A stretch of DNA of 64,000 bases, taken from NCBI GenBank assembly GCA_031213475.1, contig JARUPZ010000021.1:6300438-6364437 (forward strand). Reading direction: 5' to 3'. The notes below the pieces were generated by a model. That model was given only the letters and a program-made list of their open reading frames with translations, made no database searches and had not been told where the DNA came from. The DNA is from Nereocystis luetkeana. Its lineage: Eukaryota > Sar > Phaeophyceae > Laminariales > Laminariaceae. Every line of letters begins with the position of its first letter. Positions within the stretch are counted from its first letter, which is position 1. The position numbers and the translations under genes are program-made. Positions 51,640 through 61,612 of this stretch are shown here, piece by piece.

Positions 51640-52470
51640 TGTTATTGCACCGGAACTTCCAGTGGTGGTCGTGCTCGACTGTGGGGGGGGAGGCAGCATC
51701 CTTGCATCGGAGGGATTGCTGACAGTCAGAGGAGCAGTAGACCAGGACTGGAGAGCACTGGAATGCATCAGAGCAAACGGACTGGACAACGATGCGAGGC
51801 TACTTAGGGTGACAACAGGGTCGCAAGAACGCCTACGCATGTTAAGAGAGGTAAAACCAGAAGTGGTGGTTGGTGACGCCTGCAGGAGGTTTGAAGGGGT
51901 ACGAGAAAAATAAGGAGTATCCGGAGCGAGTAGCAGGGCCCAAGCTTCCATCGCCAGAGGCAGCATCCTTGCATCGGAGGGATTGCTGATAGTCAGAGGA
52001 GCAGTAGACCAGGACTGGAGAGCATTGGAATGCATCAGAGCAAACGGACTGGACAACGGTGCGAGGCTACTTAGGGTGACAACAGGGTCGCAGGAATGCC
52101 TAAGCATGTTAAGAGCGGTAAAACCAGACGTGGTGGTCGGCGACGCCTGCAGGAGGTTTGAAGGGGTACGAGAAAAGGAGAAGGAGTATCCGGAGCGAGT
52201 AGCTTAGTCCAAGCTGCCACCGCCTCAGATGCTCGAGTTTTTATACTCGAATGTTTGGGCAACCTTCTGCGAACGACGGAATGGAACGACGAGATTCTCC
52301 CTGCTTTGGAACGAGAGTCATACATGGTAGACAAGGCGGAGATATTGGCGAGCCAAGTAAGGATTCCGTGGAGGAGGAAAAGGACGTTCGTGGCAGGAAT
52401 CAAGGGAGGCCTTGCCACGAAGGGGAAGTTAACCGTTTGGAAGCGGAGGTTGGAGAAGATAAAGCAACCA
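51640..52470 (+). other. Cytosine-C5-methyltransferase-like domain of the LTR element
   Basis: Between RNase H and integrase. VVVLDCGGGGSILASEGLL and RGAVDQDWRALECIRANGLD resemble the AdoMet-binding start of C5 methyltransferases (LFxGxGG..G, then an acidic residue and 'A..xN'). EVVVGDACRRFEG sits where the catalytic-loop region would be. ILPALERESYMVDKAEILAS and QVRIPWRRKRTFVAGI match the late 'L..GY.V....LNA..YGVPQ.R.R.F.VG' block. Methyltransferase domains are known in some algal and dinoflagellate retrotransposons. This assignment is from motif order and not from a search. Confidence 0.65.
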
Positions 52471-53389
52471 GTTCAGGAATTGGGAGAATTTCTGGGACGA
52501 AGAGGCGCATACTTTCTGAAGAGAGGTATCGGAGAGCGAGCGGTTTATTTGTTCAGCGAACCCATCATCTCTTTGAACCGTGTTCACATCATGGGGGAAA
52601 AGCCAACCGAAGGGTATGTCGCACACCCGGCGGATACGGCACGCCTTGAAGAAGCTGAGGAGTTGCACCTCAACGACTACGCCAAGATCGCCACAGGACA
52701 GGAACACTACGTGATCCCGCAGACGGTCAGCCAAAACGCAGCAGCGAACGTCATCGCAGATTTCACGTCTCCTCCAATGCTACGAGCAGTGTTAGTTGAA
52801 CTAGCTGTTCAAGGCTTACTGGGAAAACCGGTGCCAGAAGTCGTGGAACTTGAAGGATTGGCCTGCATGGTGTTCGAGGATTACCTCGCAGCAGTGGAAG
52901 CCCCGGGGGTGACGAGAGCGGTCACGAGATCGCAGGCGAAGGCCACTTCTCAGGAGCCTGAGGTTGTCTGGGAGGCAGAACCACCGTTACCTGAGGAGGA
53001 GGAGATGGAGAATGCACCAGCGCAGACAATCACCACTACTGAGCTACCAGTGGAAGTTGATCGTCCACGCAAACGCAGGGGACAGAGAGAGCACATCCCG
53101 AAACCGAAACGGCAACGAGATCCTTTGGATGAACCACCGAGGGACACCAGCAGCCATTCCAGCGGGTCAGGGAGGCCAAGGAGTCCCAGCGGTCGGAGCC
53201 GTCCATGCTGGAAAAGGTGACAGCTATTCTCCAAGATACGCCACAACTGATGCAGAGGCAGTGCGAAGATATGGTACTTGGCAGGATTCGGAAAGAACTC
53301 CAGGAAGTGGGAAACCGAGGAGCAGGAGGTGGTGAATATGTGATGGACGACAACGACCTTTTGTGGGTAGCACCTCCGGGAAAAGTCCC

Positions 53390-54340
53390 ACGACTTGCAG
53401 TTCCCCAATCTCTCGTTCCAGGGATTATGGCGCTGGCACACAGCACCTATGGGCATCCAGGGACGGTGAGAACTACAGCCTTGGTTAGTCGTCGGTATTA
53501 CTGGCCCACCCTCATCAGGGACGTGAGAGACTATGTCCTCTCGTGTGGGTGCAGGCGTCGCGAGCGATCAGCGAGTCAACGGGTTGCCATGCTACCGGCG
53601 AGGTTTCTGCGACCCGGGTAGGTACTCGAAGTCGACATCCAGGACATGGGGGTGAAGTCGGACGCAGGCAACAAAGTTCTACTGGTGGGAGTCGACAAAA
53701 CTAGCAAGTTATTGTTCGCCTTCCCGCTCTCCACGAAAGACGCACTCGGAGTAGCGAGGAAACTACTCGAAGTGATGCTTACTTTTTAGCTACCGCTGTA
53801 CCAGGTATATTCGCAGTGATCCGGGATCCGAGTTCACGGCAGAGGTGATGCAACACTTATGCAAGTGGCTGAACGTGACCATCGCCTATGGGCCTGCCGA
53901 CCATCCACGTGCACAGGGGACGGTGGAGAGACTGGGGGGGTGGCTGCACGAAGCACTAGGAGAACTGTGCAAGACCTGGCCTCGCAGATGGGATGAGTAC
54001 GTACAGCCGGCACTGTGGATCCATCGTACCATGCCGGACCTACGCTTGCCGGGGAAGCCAACTCCCTTCCGTCTTTTCTTCGGTCGTGATGCGCGCACGC
54101 AACTTGATGCTACACACCCCGAGATCGATGGTGGTGATTTCAGGGGCGGGATGCACAGTTACGTGGCCGACAAACGTCAAGCGTACAACGAGGTACGAGA
54201 TGTACGGGAGGCTCTATTGAAAAGACATGATGACAGGAAGAAAACTCGTGAGAGTCGGAATGCTGAAATCGGTCGGACCTCGGTAGGAACCCGTGTTGTT
54301 GTCGGAGACAAGGTGCTGGTGAAGGAGGCGGAGTCTGTGA
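53390..54340 (+). other. Integrase region of the LTR element
   Basis: A zinc-binding H-H-C-C segment (LAHSTYGHPGTVRTTALVSR, YYWPTLIRDVRDYVLSCGC) is followed by core sequence (LNVTIAYGPADHPRAQGTVE, RLGGWLHEALGELCKTWPRR) and a basic C-terminal part with VGDKVLVKE. It lies downstream of RT/RNase H as in Ty3/gypsy. Confidence 0.8.
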
Positions 54341-54859
54341 TGGCAAGGGAGGGGATACATCATAAACTAGCCCACGAGCACTGGACCGGACCTTAGGAGG
54401 TGACTGAAGTTGTCTTACCAGGGCTCAGTTGCATCGTCAAGATGAATGGGCGAGGGATTCGCCGACGGAGGGCGTCAGCAGCGAACATCAAAATGTTCCA
54501 CTCACGTCCGGACAACATCCGTCACGACTTCGAGGACGAGTTTGCTCACCTGGCATGGCGAGTTGACTTCGGACTTGCGGAGCCGTCGATTGTAGCGTCG
54601 CCTATATATACCCAAATAGACAGAGATGCTGTGATGGGCCAGGGAAACGCTTGGAAGTGGCGATACAAGGGACGAGTTGTGGATGGCACGGAGTCGCAGT
54701 GGCTGTCCGCAGAGGAGGCGCGAGACAGTTTCACCCCCTTACAGATGGACGTTTTCCACGCACTGTGGGAGACGTATCACGGAGTGGAGTGCCGGGCAAG
54801 GCCGACTTCGATACTAACACGGAAGGAAAGATATGGGATCGACCGTGAACATGCGTTGA

Positions 54860-55058
54860 AACAACACCCCGTGGGAACCGTGATCTGGAGGGAATTCGCG
54901 GACGCTGAAGGAAATAAGAAGCGTCACCTTTCAAAGATCTTCGACTACAAGTCACCGTACTGGCGGGTTCGGTACGCAGACGGAGATTGGGAGGAGCTCA
55001 ACGAACGTGAAATCCTGAAAGCTAGGAAAACCGGAAATTCGCAATCCGGTTCCCCGTA
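54860..55058 (+). other. Tudor-like C-terminal segment of the LTR element
   Basis: KIFDYKSPYWRVRYADGDWE followed by ELNEREI matches the 'YWRVRYEDGDSEDL' pattern of Tudor-like modules that read chromatin. Many Ty3 elements end in a chromodomain instead, so a functional parallel (targeting) is plausible but inferred. Confidence 0.55.
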
Positions 55059-55444
55059 AAGACGAGAAAGTGGAGTGGAGTTCGATGGCGAACGAGAGAA
55101 GACGTTAGCCGAAGATCGACTAGCAAGCCGGATCAAGACCTCGGCCTACCCGGGTTAACGGGAAAAGCCGGGAAGTGGTGGCTAAGAGGCTTTCAGCTGG
55201 TGCGCTTGATGAGAAATTCTAGCAAGTCCAGCAGTACCGATCTGGGACCTAATGCGAAAACAAAAACGCAAGGCCCAGGGGCCCTACCCCCGGGGGGACG
55301 CCTTTCCATGAAAATGGTAGACGCCACTAATTCGAGCCTTACGGCAATCGAAATACGACTAAGTGTGGGAAAGGCCCTCACTCTTACTCCAGTGTGTCCG
55401 CAGCCCGGTTAGCGCGGTATTCTTGGGAAACCGTGCTGGGGGGG

Positions 55445-55902
55445 TGTTGCGGCGGATTGACGCACGTAACGTAAAATACGTAACGGGAGGCTTCCTAGGA
55501 TTGTACAACTCCCTGTCAATCTAAAGAAAGCGCCGCTCTTGGTCAGTCCAAAAACAATCCAAAAACACACGATACCATTGAGGGAAAAACTGAAGAGAAC
55601 TTGAGTGTGAGTGACAGCGAACCGAGACTGAGTACTGCGATCGTTACCGTAAAGGTAGTGTTGAAGGTTTCATACGGAGATCTATTGTGTAGCACTGGAG
55701 GATCGAAAAGGAGTGCTTGAGACAAGACCTGCAAGAGCTTGAGGGAAGATTGGTCTTTGCAGGAATCCATCGAGACAGGACACAGGAGGAGTCAACTTGC
55801 AAACATCGAAGGTGGAAACGAACTGGAAGCGGTAAGAGACTGGGAATAGGGAATTGGAGACCTGAGTGTTTGCGACTGTAAGAGCTCTTATCCTTCGTTA
55901 CA
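55445..55902 (+). repeat. 3' LTR
   Basis: 458 bp, TG...CA, preceded by a G-rich purine run and followed by AACC. Confidence 0.9.
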
Positions 55903-55939
55903 AACCTACCCGACCCCTGATCCGGCGTCCTCTCATAGA

Positions 55940-56330
55940 CGCTTGATAGCTCAGACCGGGCTGCTCGACGGAAGTGATTCGCTACGCCCCGGTCCAATGC
56001 TCGTGTGCCCGATTCGCGTGGATGTCTTTCCTTCCGCGTTTGCTGGCCGCCTCCTTGATCAAGACCCTGTTACCCCCCAGCGTCTGCTCACCCGAGGAAC
56101 TCCTCTGAGTTGCCGCGTCGTGCCGCGCTCTTCTGGGGCTCTTTTCCCCCTGCTGTCTCTTGAGTATCCCGCTCAGCCTCCAGAACATCTGCTGCCTCTC
56201 CGCCACGAAATTGGACGAATTCGCGCCCCATGTGGTTCGGCCGCCCATGGAAGATCTTGAATTCACGCCTCATGTGCTCCGGCCGCTCATGGAAGATCTT
56301 GAGTTTGGCTGCCAATACCCCAACATCAGC
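55940..56330 (-). mobile_element. Fragments of a related Ty3-type element, minus strand
   Basis: Translated minus-strand stretches KLKIFHERPEHMRREF and VLIKEAASKRGRKDIH..AHEHWTGA resemble the integrase C-terminal region of the large element (IKMFHSRPDNIRHDF and VLVKEAESVMAREGIH..AHEHWTGP). Their order is swapped relative to that element. It is an old, rearranged fossil next to the 3' LTR. Confidence 0.65.
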
Positions 56331-56399
56331 TAGCTGTGCAATCGAGGATTTCGTCGAAACTCATCTTTGCAAGCTCTGCGTGAAACTTCGCTCAGGAAC

Positions 56400-56745
56400 G
56401 TTTGGTGTACCCCTACTGTGGTCGTTTGAAGGTACTGACGTTTGACTCCAAGTAAGTGAGTCGTTTGAAGGTCCCCCTGAAGTATTGACGTGACTCCGAG
56501 TAAGCAAGTCGTTTGAAGGCCCTGACATTCACGCCACGTTTGAATGTACTGACGTGCCTCCGAGTAAGTAAGTCGTTTGAAGGCAATGACGTTCACGCCA
56601 CGTTTGAAGGTACAGACATGCCTCCGAGTAAGTAAGTCGTTTGAAGGCACTGACGTTCACGCCACCTTCACGCCACCCTCCCAAGTACTGACGTGACTCT
56701 GCGTAAGTAAGCCGTTCGAAGGCACAAACGTTCACGCCGAACGGG
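56400..56745 (+). repeat. Tandem repeat, ~60-90-bp unit
   Basis: Units share AAGTAAGTCGTTTGAAGG, CTGACGTTCACGCCACG and TTTGAAGGTACTGACGTG. Five or so imperfect copies. No gene. Confidence 0.8.
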
Positions 56746-56984
56746 TGAAACAAGTGGAATTCCAACGTATCGGGTACTTGGAGACCATAACAACCCGCTA
56801 TATATACAAGGGTTAACACTCCACACCCTTGCTGCTTCGGCCTGCCCCATCCTTGGGGTGGGCCGAGGAAGTCCGCCAGGACCTGCAGCGGTCTAGCTAC
56901 AGTCACACGAACATCGAGCTTCGGACTAGGTAGGTAGGGAACCTTGCGCGGTCCGGCTGGTGGCCTGCTCACTTTAAGGACCGC
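56746..56984. other. Spacer before LINE copy 3
   Basis: No gene recognised. It may include the LINE 5' untranslated region, whose start cannot be fixed because the other copies are truncated. Confidence 0.4.
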
Positions 56985-56989
56985 GTGGG

Positions 56990-57598
56990 GTGGTGGTGAT
57001 GTTTTTTCTTCTTAACCCCGACGCCGAGGAGTTCATCCCTCAGGCGGGACGGGTACATCACCACAGCAGAGAGCGCTACGTGGGCAGCCGGTGGAGTGGA
57101 GAGGCTGGCCACAGCGTGGGTATGCATGCACGACAGGAAGGATGGGATTGTCGGCGTGGGTTGGGACGGCTGCACCCAGCCAACGGAAACCAAGGCGCGT
57201 ACCGGGCTACGAAACGGAGAGCCACTTTCGCCATAGAAAAGAAAAAGAAACAAAAGAAGAAAAAAAGAAGGCGGGGACGAGCCTCACGTCGGCTGGCAAA
57301 GAAAGCAGCACGCGAGGCTCGTAAGAGACAGAAGGAGGCACTTGTGACGGTAGCGACCTACAATGTGCGCACCCTGGCTGTAAAGGGGAAGAACGGGTAC
57401 GGACATGACGAGCGTGTACTGGCGAAGGGACGGCAACTCGGCTGTGACTTCATTGGCCTGCAGGAAACTCGGAGGTCCGGCAGCACGACGTTCCGTGCGG
57501 CAGGTTATCGTGTTTTACGTTCAGGACAGGAAACAACAGCCACCAGGCAAAGGCTGTACGGAGTAGGCCTAGCTGTCAAGGAATCGTTGTGCAGTTAG
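56990..57598 (+). CDS. LINE copy 3 basic N-terminus and endonuclease start
   Basis: A 202-codon frame. Residues ~80-115 are strongly basic (KKKKQKKKKRRRGRASRRLA), suited to nucleic-acid binding. From ~116 the APE fold starts: VTVATYNVRTLAVKGKNGYG (catalytic Asn) and CDFIGLQETRRSGSTTF (catalytic Glu), then LYGVGLAVKESLCS and a stop. Copy 2 continues through that point, so the stop is an acquired mutation. Confidence 0.85.
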   Translation: MVVMFFLLNPDAEEFIPQAGRVHHHSRERYVGSRWSGEAGHSVGMHARQEGWDCRRGLGRLHPANGNQGAYRATKRRATFAIEKKKKQKKKKRRRGRASRRLAKKAAREARKRQKEALVTVATYNVRTLAVKGKNGYGHDERVLAKGRQLGCDFIGLQETRRSGSTTFRAAGYRVLRSGQETTATRQRLYGVGLAVKESLCS

Positions 57599-57599
57599 T

Positions 57600-58190
57600 C
57601 TGTGTATACTCATCAGTTCGTTGACGAGCGGCTAAGGTCTATGCGCTTTGAGCTGGCTGGCAAATGCGAGGCAGTCAATTTCGTCGTTGCGTATGCTCCA
57701 ACTGATTGTACCAAGGACACCGACTGAAACGTATTTTCAGGCAGAAGCTGGAGTACTTGGTGGAAAAAATACCGACGAAAGAGTGTCTGTTTGTACTGAT
57801 GGATGCCAAATGCGCGAACTGGACAGAGGAAGGAAGGGTGCGGTGATTATGAAAGCAGAGTGCTGGGAGCGTATGGACGTGATGTTCGTAACGATAATGG
57901 CAGACGGCTCCTGTCGTTCGCCACCAATTGCAAGTTAGCTCTCACCAACACGTTTTTCAGCACGCGCAAGGGTGGGATATCGCATACTCGCAACGGCACC
58001 GGCCCGAATGACCGTAAGCGGATCGACTACATCCTAACCCACCAAGTCCATCGGCCTAGAGTACAAGATGCGAAAGTCGTCCCACAGCCTCCTGCCCCAG
58101 CTAAGGCTGACTCAGACCACAACATCTTGTATACCAAAGTCCGACTCGGTGGTCATTTTGCGCCCAACAGACAAATAAATACGTAGACCG
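57600..58190 (+). pseudogene. LINE copy 3 endonuclease remainder
   Basis: AVNFVVAYAPTDCTKD, then frame changes around 57,720-57,810, then NDRKRIDYILTHQV and KADSDHNILYTKVRL. The catalytic Asp and His motifs are present but not in one frame with the N-terminus. Confidence 0.8.
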
Positions 58191-58223
58191 ACAAAACGCC
58201 GAGAGTTCGACAGGCAGCTTTTT

Positions 58224-58979
58224 ATGTCCGATGGAAAGTGTCGTGAACGAGTAGTCTCCAGGATCATCTCCACTCTCAACCAGCCTATCCAGCCCCGTAA
58301 TACGTGTGGTATGGTTGAGTTTTTCACCACGGCTGTTATTGATGCGGTCGAAAAAGAGGTACCACCCCCTGCACGTCGCCACCGCAGACATGGATGGTGT
58401 GAGTCTGCCGAAACCTTGGCCGCATTCATACCAGCATGGACAGCGAGGGAGGATGCACGACAATTCTTGCGTGCCCACCCCCGGGACAGAACCGCGGGGA
58501 AGACCCTGAGATCTGCGTGTGCGAACCTGCAGAAGGTGATTGCCGCAGGACTGCATGCGTACTTCGAAGCGTACCTTGCCGAAACCGAACGACTTCTAGC
58601 GAACAACGACCAGAGAGGCTTTTACAAGCACCTTAAGAGTACGGTAGGATTGGAAGGGACCAAAGCGAGGAGCGAACAGTTCATTAGGGACGAGGATGGC
58701 ACGATCGTACGGGATATGGTGCGAATTCATGAACGATGGGTGGGGTTTTGCCACAAACTCTTGAACACGAAGTCGCTGAAACTCGATCCCACGATCATCG
58801 ACCTCTTGCCACCGCGACCGCCTAAACTGTCGCTTGAAGATGAACCATCCATAGACGAGATGACAGAAGCACGAAAGGGGATGTCGAATTGGAAAGCTGT
58901 CTGGCCAGATGGTCTCCCGGTCGAACTCCTAAAACTCGACCACCCGGCATTCGCCCAGCGCTTTCACAACATCCTATAG
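58224..58979 (+). CDS. LINE copy 3 linker and RT fingers
   Basis: A 251-codon frame including [55 protein letters not shown] and [17 protein letters not shown]. The [10 protein letters not shown] block is intact here, whereas copies 1 and 2 carry an AGAT duplication in it. The frame ends at a stop where the RT continues one frame over. Confidence 0.8.
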   Translation: MSDGKCRERVVSRIISTLNQPIQPRNTCGMVEFFTTAVIDAVEKEVPPPARRHRRHGWCESAETLAAFIPAWTAREDARQFLRAHPRDRTAGKTLRSACANLQKVIAAGLHAYFEAYLAETERLLANNDQRGFYKHLKSTVGLEGTKARSEQFIRDEDGTIVRDMVRIHERWVGFCHKLLNTKSLKLDPTIIDLLPPRPPKLSLEDEPSIDEMTEARKGMSNWKAVWPDGLPVELLKLDHPAFAQRFHNIL

Positions 58980-60511
58980 TCAATGTTTGGTTAACAGGAG
59001 AAGTCCCTCAGCAATGGAAAGATGCGATCATCAAGGTCCTTCACAAAAAGAAGGATCGAACTGACTGCAACAACTACAGAGGGATTTCGCTTGTTGCCCA
59101 CGCAGGCAAAGTGTTGTTGAAAATCGTCGCGTCCCGCCTCAGCAACTACTGCGAGAGCGAGGAACTACTCCCCGAGGAACAGTGCGGCTTCCGCCCCGCA
59201 CGATCAACCATTGATATGTTGTTCGTCGTGCGCCGGCTGCAAGAGCTCGGACGACAGAGGAAAATCCCCTTATACGTGTGCTTCATCGATCTGCAGAAAG
59301 CGTACGACTCTGTCGACCGAGAGCTGTTATGGAAGGTACTCACACGCTTTGGCGTACCAACCAAGATGCTGAGAATTATCCGTAATTTCCACGATGGCAT
59401 GCGGGCTCGCGTGCGTACTGATGACGGCGAGCTTTCGGAATGGTTTGATGTCACGCAGGGGCTGCGGCAAGGCTGTGTACTATCACCGTTACTGTTCAAC
59501 GTGTTCTTCGCTGCTGTGTTACACGTCGTACTAGTACGCTTCAGCCAAGACGAAGCCATTGTAAGGGATTTGGTCCAACTCAGTGAAGCTGGAATAGTTC
59601 GAACAGGGAAGGAGGAGCCATTGGCGTGCGTGCGAAGGTCTGTATGGGGCATGTTGTACGCCGATGATGCAGGAATTGTCTCGAAGTCGGCTGAAGGGCT
59701 CGCAAAAATGATGACAGTCATCGTGACTGTCTTCGAAGCAGCAGGCCTCACGGTGTCGGAAAAGAAGACTGAGACAATGGTTCTACAAACACCAGACCGG
59801 ACAACCCTCGCACCACCGCTCGTCATCGAAGCGGCAGGTCAGAGGTATAAGCACACGACCCAGTTATTACGCCTAGGCGGCGTTATCCACGAAAACGCTG
59901 CGCTCTCGCTCGGAATCGACCGACGGATCCGCCTCATGCGAGCATGCCTCAAACGGTTCGGCCCAGAGTTGTATGATAGGACGACCGCCCCCCTTAGCCT
60001 TAAAGTCCGAATGCTGAAGACCGAGGTGATTGAGACCCTGCTGTACGGGTGTGTGACGTGGACCCTCAGAGCGGAGCACTTTGCCAAGCTCCGAACGGCT
60101 CACCACCAAGTCCTGTTGCGAGTCATTGGCTTCCAGCGCCGACTTCGTACTGACCATGCCACCCTCTCGTACGCGAAGGCCCTCAAGATGACACGTTGCG
60201 AGAGCATCGAAACGACCATTCGTAAACGGCGGCTCTTCTTTGCGGGGGGCGTGGCACGGCAAAGCAAGGAGCGATTACCCAGTCGGGTAATGTTCGGGAC
60301 GATAACTGGTGGGGAGAACCCGAGACCAGGCGGACAGTGTAAGACTTGGCATAGATGCATAGTCGAAGACCTTAGGGAGTTCCGAGCCACCGAAGGGGCA
60401 ACGGAAGTTGCCCCCTTGGTGTTTGGAGTTGAAACCGCGTTGGGTCCACTGCAGCCAAAAAGGCGGGGAAGTGGTACCGGGGGATCCTTGAAGCAGCCGA
60501 ACGGTTCATGA
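58889..60511 (+). CDS. LINE copy 3 reverse transcriptase
   Basis: A 540-codon frame whose first ~30 codons are out of frame with the protein. From ~58,980 it reads [112 protein letters not shown] and a long thumb ([35 protein letters not shown]). It would copy RNA at a nicked target. No RNase H follows. This is the best-preserved RT of the family here. Confidence 0.92.
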   Translation: MESCLARWSPGRTPKTRPPGIRPALSQHPIVNVWLTGEVPQQWKDAIIKVLHKKKDRTDCNNYRGISLVAHAGKVLLKIVASRLSNYCESEELLPEEQCGFRPARSTIDMLFVVRRLQELGRQRKIPLYVCFIDLQKAYDSVDRELLWKVLTRFGVPTKMLRIIRNFHDGMRARVRTDDGELSEWFDVTQGLRQGCVLSPLLFNVFFAAVLHVVLVRFSQDEAIVRDLVQLSEAGIVRTGKEEPLACVRRSVWGMLYADDAGIVSKSAEGLAKMMTVIVTVFEAAGLTVSEKKTETMVLQTPDRTTLAPPLVIEAAGQRYKHTTQLLRLGGVIHENAALSLGIDRRIRLMRACLKRFGPELYDRTTAPLSLKVRMLKTEVIETLLYGCVTWTLRAEHFAKLRTAHHQVLLRVIGFQRRLRTDHATLSYAKALKMTRCESIETTIRKRRLFFAGGVARQSKERLPSRVMFGTITGGENPRPGGQCKTWHRCIVEDLREFRATEGATEVAPLVFGVETALGPLQPKRRGSGTGGSLKQPNGS

Positions 60512-61612
60512 TGAGGTGGCACGAGGCTGAGGCTGAGATGAGTAGGCAGCGCCGTGCATCCGCCGTGGATGGTGCCCAAGGGAACGGGGGGGGAGGGGGC
60601 AACAGGAGAAGTGGCAGGAAGCCCGACCAAGGGAATGCGGAGAGGGGGGGGAACAGGAGGGGTAGAAGGGAAACTGCGGTAGACGAAAGTAGGAAGGAGA
60701 TGGCAGACAGGGTAGCAAGGCACCAAGTCGACTAGGAAGTAGAACATGACCATACTACTAGTGCTACCAACTGGTGCAGCAGCTGGTTCGAACGTGGTCT
60801 TCCCTTGTCTTCTCTTTTTCTTTTTTCTTTTTCCTTTCTTGCGCTGACTCTCCGTGATTTTCATTTTATTTTTTTCTCTTCCTTTTCTGATTGATAAGCC
60901 GTACTGAAGGAGCCGTGTGGCGTGGTTGGGTGACGAACCTGCTCTGCTCGTTTCGTATTGTCTGACGCCAAGGGGTTGGGCATAGTTGACGAACGCAGGG
61001 CGGAGACGGCAGTCTGGGTAGCAAGGTACCAGGCGGGTTAGCAGGGAGAACCTGGCTATGCTACTCGTACCACAAACTGCTGCCGCCACCTGGAAGGTGC
61101 TTTGGGCTTTGGTCTGCCTGTTATTTCCCCTTTGTTATTTTTCCTTGTTACTTTTTTCCTTGGTTCTTTGTCTTACTCTGTTTACAAGCAGTGGTGTTTT
61201 TTCTTATTATTTTTCTTCCTTTTTTTCCAGCTCGTTCTTTTTCAAGTGTTGGCCACCTCGCCTGCGGGGGGGGGGCACGACAGATTGTTTCTCCTAGATT
61301 TTGCTTTCATTTTTTTCTTTTTCTCTTTCGATTTGTCCCGTTTGTTTTTGTTTTCTCTTTGATTGTTTCTTTTCGTTTCACTATTTCATAGATTGCGTAT
61401 GTCGTGCCTGTCGTATCTAGTATGATGACATGGCTTTGCATTGCCCACTGCAGTGCATACTGCACACGTGGCAACGTAGTATCTCTGTGGCGTAGCTTTG
61501 TCACCACAGAACTTGTATCTCTTCTAGGATTGGAGAATCGGCACGGACACTGGTTGTGCTGGATGTCGACGGGTAGAAAGAACGGTTAAATGTGAAGAAC
61601 ACACACACACAT
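60512..61612 (+). other. LINE copy 3 3' untranslated region
   Basis: Gly/Arg-rich coding end, then pyrimidine-rich DNA, a G run before GCACGACAG and the conserved tail. The CTTC-TA-GGATTGG site near 61,523 is the empty allele for 21,239 and 22,865. Confidence 0.85.

Larger units (their letters stand above)
42521..55902 (+). mobile_element. Ty3/gypsy-type LTR retrotransposon, broken, with methyltransferase-like domain
   Basis: A 13.4-kb fossil bounded by LTRs of 464 and 458 bp that start TGTTGCGGCGG and end TTCGTTACA. The flanks read AACC on both sides, a 4-bp target-site duplication. A TGG-starting primer site follows the 5' LTR and a short purine run precedes the 3' LTR. Parts in order: leader with two SINEs and a LINE tail, gag-like region, protease, reverse transcriptase, RNase H, cytosine-methyltransferase-like domain, integrase, Tudor-like end. 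RT-RH-IN order places it in Ty3/gypsy. By eye the LTRs differ at ~3% of sites, so it is fairly recent. The coding region is broken in roughly ten places. Confidence 0.9.
56985..61612 (+). mobile_element. LINE copy 3, longest copy
   Basis: The only copy that includes the N-terminal endonuclease. About 4.6 kb from a leader through endonuclease, reverse transcriptase and 3' untranslated region to GTCGACGGGTAGAAAGAACG and (AC)n. It carries the plain TA at the scar sites of copies 1 and 2. It has its own changes: a stop (SLCS-TAG), an AAAT duplication at ~58,170 and a frame change near 58,977, so it is not active as it stands. Confidence 0.9.
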
